Part shown: positions 62,191 to 64,000 of the stretch, piece after piece | How positions within the stretch are numbered: position 1 is the stretch's first letter | Layout: every line of letters begins with the position of its first letter | Assembly: GCA_902798965.1 (NCBI GenBank) | Contig: CADBYS010000007.1 | Location: 28,270 to 92,269 of the forward strand | DNA length: 64,000 nucleotides | From: an uncultured Bacteroidales bacterium | GTDB taxonomy: Bacteria; Bacteroidota; Bacteroidia; Bacteroidales; Paludibacteraceae | Reading direction: 5' to 3' | Made by a program: the position numbers and the translations under genes | Notes under the pieces: model-generated | Database searches by the model: none | The model's input: only the letters and a program-made list of their open reading frames with translations | What the model was told of the DNA's origin: nothing

Positions 62191-62369
62191 TAACATGCAA
62201 TCATTAACAGCCGAAGGCTCATTAACATACAATCATTAACAGCCGAAGGCTCATTAACATGCAATCATCAACAGCCGAAGGCTCATTAACATGCAATCAT
62301 TAACAGCCGAAGGCTCATCAACATGCAATCATTAACAGCCGAAGGCTCACCAACATCAGCTTACAGCTG
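62190..62369. repeat. 32-mer hairpin array, copy B
   Basis: Five 32-nt units with AGCC-GAA-GGCT, then a partial unit CAGCT-TAC-AGCTG at 62357-62369 whose hairpin overlaps the stop codon (62361-62363) of the porin gene. Confidence 0.9.
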
Positions 62370-63872
62370 ATAGAACCCCGCATACACAATCCCCACAGCA
62401 ATCTGCGGCTCGTCGTTATAGAGCTTGCCTACCGTTCCGTCCGCGCGCGTACCGGGCTTGAGTATGCCGTACGAGAACTCTGCCTTCACGGCTACCTGCT
62501 TTATCGGGAAGTAGTTGATGCCCACGGCTGCTCTGTGCCGTCCGCACCAGGCATACATATCCGTCGGTTTGTTGTCGTAGCGGAACATCGAGTCGTAGTA
62601 GTCGTAGCGCCCGAACAAATATAGCTTTTGACTTTTGACTTTCGACTTTCGACTAAGACTAAAGAAGTCGTACCCTATCTCGCAGCCAGCTGCCAATGCA
62701 TCGCTGGCTACCCACTGCTTGCTGCTCACACTACCCTTGCGCATGGATATGTTGTACTGCGTGATAGCTGCAGCGTCGCTCAGGTGACCGTACAGGAACT
62801 CCCCGCGCAGCACCAAGCCGCTGTACTTGTAATCGAAGTCAAACGCACCGATACTAACCATACCCTTTACGTCCTTGTACGCGCTGGCATCCAGCTCGGC
62901 GTTGGTCTTGCTCAAGGTGTTGCGGAACGAGTTGCCGCAATAGCCGCTCAAGCCCAAACGCAAACCATCAATACCTACATAATCCACGCGCGCCGCACCC
63001 GCGAACACATTCGCCAACTTGAACTCGTACGGACTACCGGCACCCGGCTTGATCCAGTTCTTGCGGTTGAAGCGGTCGCTATCCAAACCCGGCAGGAACA
63101 TCAACTGATAGCGCCAGCCCTTGGGTGACGAACCCATGAACGTCAGTGCCACTTCGTGCCAGGTGCTGGGGATGATAGTGAACGATCCCTCGTTACGATA
63201 CACGCCGAAGTATTCGGTCGATTCGTGATGCGCATTCAGGCCGCCCACAGGTATAACCTGCATACCCGCACGCAGAATGGCATATCGGTTGAACTTCTTC
63301 TGCAACCAGAACTGCTCCAGCGCCACTTCGCCGCCACGTTCTATCTCGCCCTCGTACTCACCGCCTTCCTCCTCCTCAATCTCTATGGCGCTCTCCGTGC
63401 CGCCGTGCTCGAACTCGATCTCCGTGCCTACGCTCCAACCGTGGCCGAAGTCGTAACCTAAATATACGACTACGTGCGGCAGATCGAACTCGCCGTAATG
63501 GTCGTTGGCATACTTCTCGGGGTTCTTGCCGTAACGCAGGTAGTTGTTCGAATAGAAGCAATGCTTGGCTGTCACCTCGCCGTACCCGCCGATGGTGAAC
63601 TTCCCGCGCCGACGCGGCTCGCTTTGCGGCGCAGCTTTTGGCTCGCTTTGCGGCGTGGCTTGTGCCGTCTGAGTAGTGTCCACACGGCGCGTAGCACCGC
63701 TCATCGCGTCCACATTACCAACATTTGGGGATAAGCTGTCGCGCTGCTCCAATCGCTCCACGCGACGTATCAGCGCCTGCAGGTCGGCTGCACTTATCTT
63801 TATAGAATCCTGTGCGTACGCACCCAATGCGCACGTTATCAATACAAAACAAATAAGAATCTGTCTTTTCAT
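62361..63872 (-). CDS. Outer membrane porin-like barrel protein
   Basis: 503 residues, signal peptide ending ALGAYAQ. A coiled-coil or linker with Gln/Ser/Pro repeats (residues 30-85) precedes a long beta-barrel (FTIGGYGEVTAKHCFYSNNYL, HVVVYLGYDFGHGWSVGTEIEFEHGG, AVGIVYAGFYQL). The pattern resembles phosphate-selective porin O/P-like proteins. An AAAGTCA heptamer run is read in frame (SLSRKSKVKSQKLYLF). It leads the iron/haem cluster and its last codons lie in the hairpin array. Confidence 0.85.
   Translation of the reverse strand: MKRQILICFVLITCALGAYAQDSIKISAADLQALIRRVERLEQRDSLSPNVGNVDAMSGATRRVDTTQTAQATPQSEPKAAPQSEPRRRGKFTIGGYGEVTAKHCFYSNNYLRYGKNPEKYANDHYGEFDLPHVVVYLGYDFGHGWSVGTEIEFEHGGTESAIEIEEEEGGEYEGEIERGGEVALEQFWLQKKFNRYAILRAGMQVIPVGGLNAHHESTEYFGVYRNEGSFTIIPSTWHEVALTFMGSSPKGWRYQLMFLPGLDSDRFNRKNWIKPGAGSPYEFKLANVFAGAARVDYVGIDGLRLGLSGYCGNSFRNTLSKTNAELDASAYKDVKGMVSIGAFDFDYKYSGLVLRGEFLYGHLSDAAAITQYNISMRKGSVSSKQWVASDALAAGCEIGYDFFSLSRKSKVKSQKLYLFGRYDYYDSMFRYDNKPTDMYAWCGRHRAAVGINYFPIKQVAVKAEFSYGILKPGTRADGTVGKLYNDEPQIAVGIVYAGFYQL
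62625..62658 (-). repeat. AAAGTCG/AAAGTCA heptamers inside the porin
   Basis: Four words read in frame as SRKSKVKSQK between two predicted barrel strands, so probably in a loop. The same words occur in lepA and in intergenic gaps. Confidence 0.9.
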
Positions 63873-63958
63873 TTTTGCACTTCTATACTTTTCGAAATAT
63901 ACTTCTATATAACTAAACTCTGCGCTATATAGATAGTGTGTTCATTTTATGTTTATTA

Positions 63959-63990
63959 CGCGACACATGTGAGTTCTTTCTCAAGTCGCG
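63959..63990. other. Hairpin at the window edge
   Basis: CGCGAC ... GTCGCG with an inner GAG-ttcttt-CTC stem, about 87 nt upstream of the porin gene. It may be a terminator of a gene beyond the window or a regulatory structure. No typical promoter was seen between it and the ATG. Confidence 0.35.
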
Positions 63991-64000
63991 CTAATTTTGC

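Noticed and set aside
60694-62369. CRISPR array
   Set aside because: The 32-nt units follow each other without unique spacers and no cas gene is near.
1-64000. tRNA and rRNA genes
   Set aside because: No cloverleaf or rRNA-like sequence was recognised apart from the tRNA-like part of tmRNA. A covariance search would be needed to be certain.

Overview
The window is chromosomal DNA from a member of the Bacteroidales (phylum Bacteroidota). Three things support this. Promoters follow the phylum's -33 TTTG / -7 TAnnTTTG pattern with 20 nt between the boxes. Ribosome binding sites are almost absent, except at rpsU. The gene content is typical: SusC-like and other TonB-dependent receptors, DUF4249, DUF3078, DUF4293, a PorE-like OmpA protein, MuiA-type DUF4139, system II cytochrome c maturation and a tmRNA tag ending in ALAA. 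By eye the housekeeping parts are near 50% GC, while the accessory block at about 15-29 kb is richer in A+T.

Layout. 1-15.0 kb (mostly + strand): end of an OmpA/PorE-like protein, thyA-folA, a MuiA-like protein, an outer-membrane beta-barrel protein, lgt, a DUF3078 protein, a carboxypeptidase-regulatory-like protein, an aldo/keto reductase, a convergent TonB receptor, and a HAD phosphatase fused to an HD domain. 15.0-29.3 kb (mostly - strand): an accessory region with an AAA/DUF4143 ATPase, an eight-gene membrane-centred operon led by a small membrane protein and a K+-channel-like lipoprotein without the usual selectivity filter, a GIY-YIG-like gene, a radical SAM/SPASM enzyme with a 38-residue candidate precursor peptide, a probable structured RNA, internally deleted remnants of YhcG-type and BRO-type genes, a regulator/kinase pair, and a large inverted repeat. 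29.3-45.6 kb (- strand): a long co-directional housekeeping run from fumarase through a LytM-like protein, dxr, rseP, an acyltransferase, TonB receptor + DUF4249, MscS, an aminotransferase, serB and YqeY to dtd. 45.9-55.3 kb (+ strand): pdxJ, an ExbB-ExbD-TonB set, a DJ-1 protein, a DUF3078 protein, a zapA cluster, rny, a DUF349 protein, ftsE and rpsU with a strong Shine-Dalgarno sequence. 55.4-64 kb (- strand): lepA, tmRNA, and an iron/haem cluster of outer-membrane porin, imelysin, di-haem oxidoreductase and CcsA/ResB.

The most unusual theme runs through the whole window. Short tandem repeats, mostly of 7 nt (or 8 or 14), fill many intergenic spaces. Hairpin words with a TTC loop and differing but self-complementary stems often lie directly against stop codons. 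Copies of the same words sit in frame inside lepA, the HAD-HD gene, a TonB receptor and the porin, and they supply start regions, C-terminal tails or stop codons for other genes. Two long related arrays (14-mer plus 32-mer hairpin units) flank the imelysin gene. The best candidates for undescribed biology are this repeat system, the channel-led operon, the radical SAM/peptide pair and the structured RNA at about 25.8-26.0 kb.
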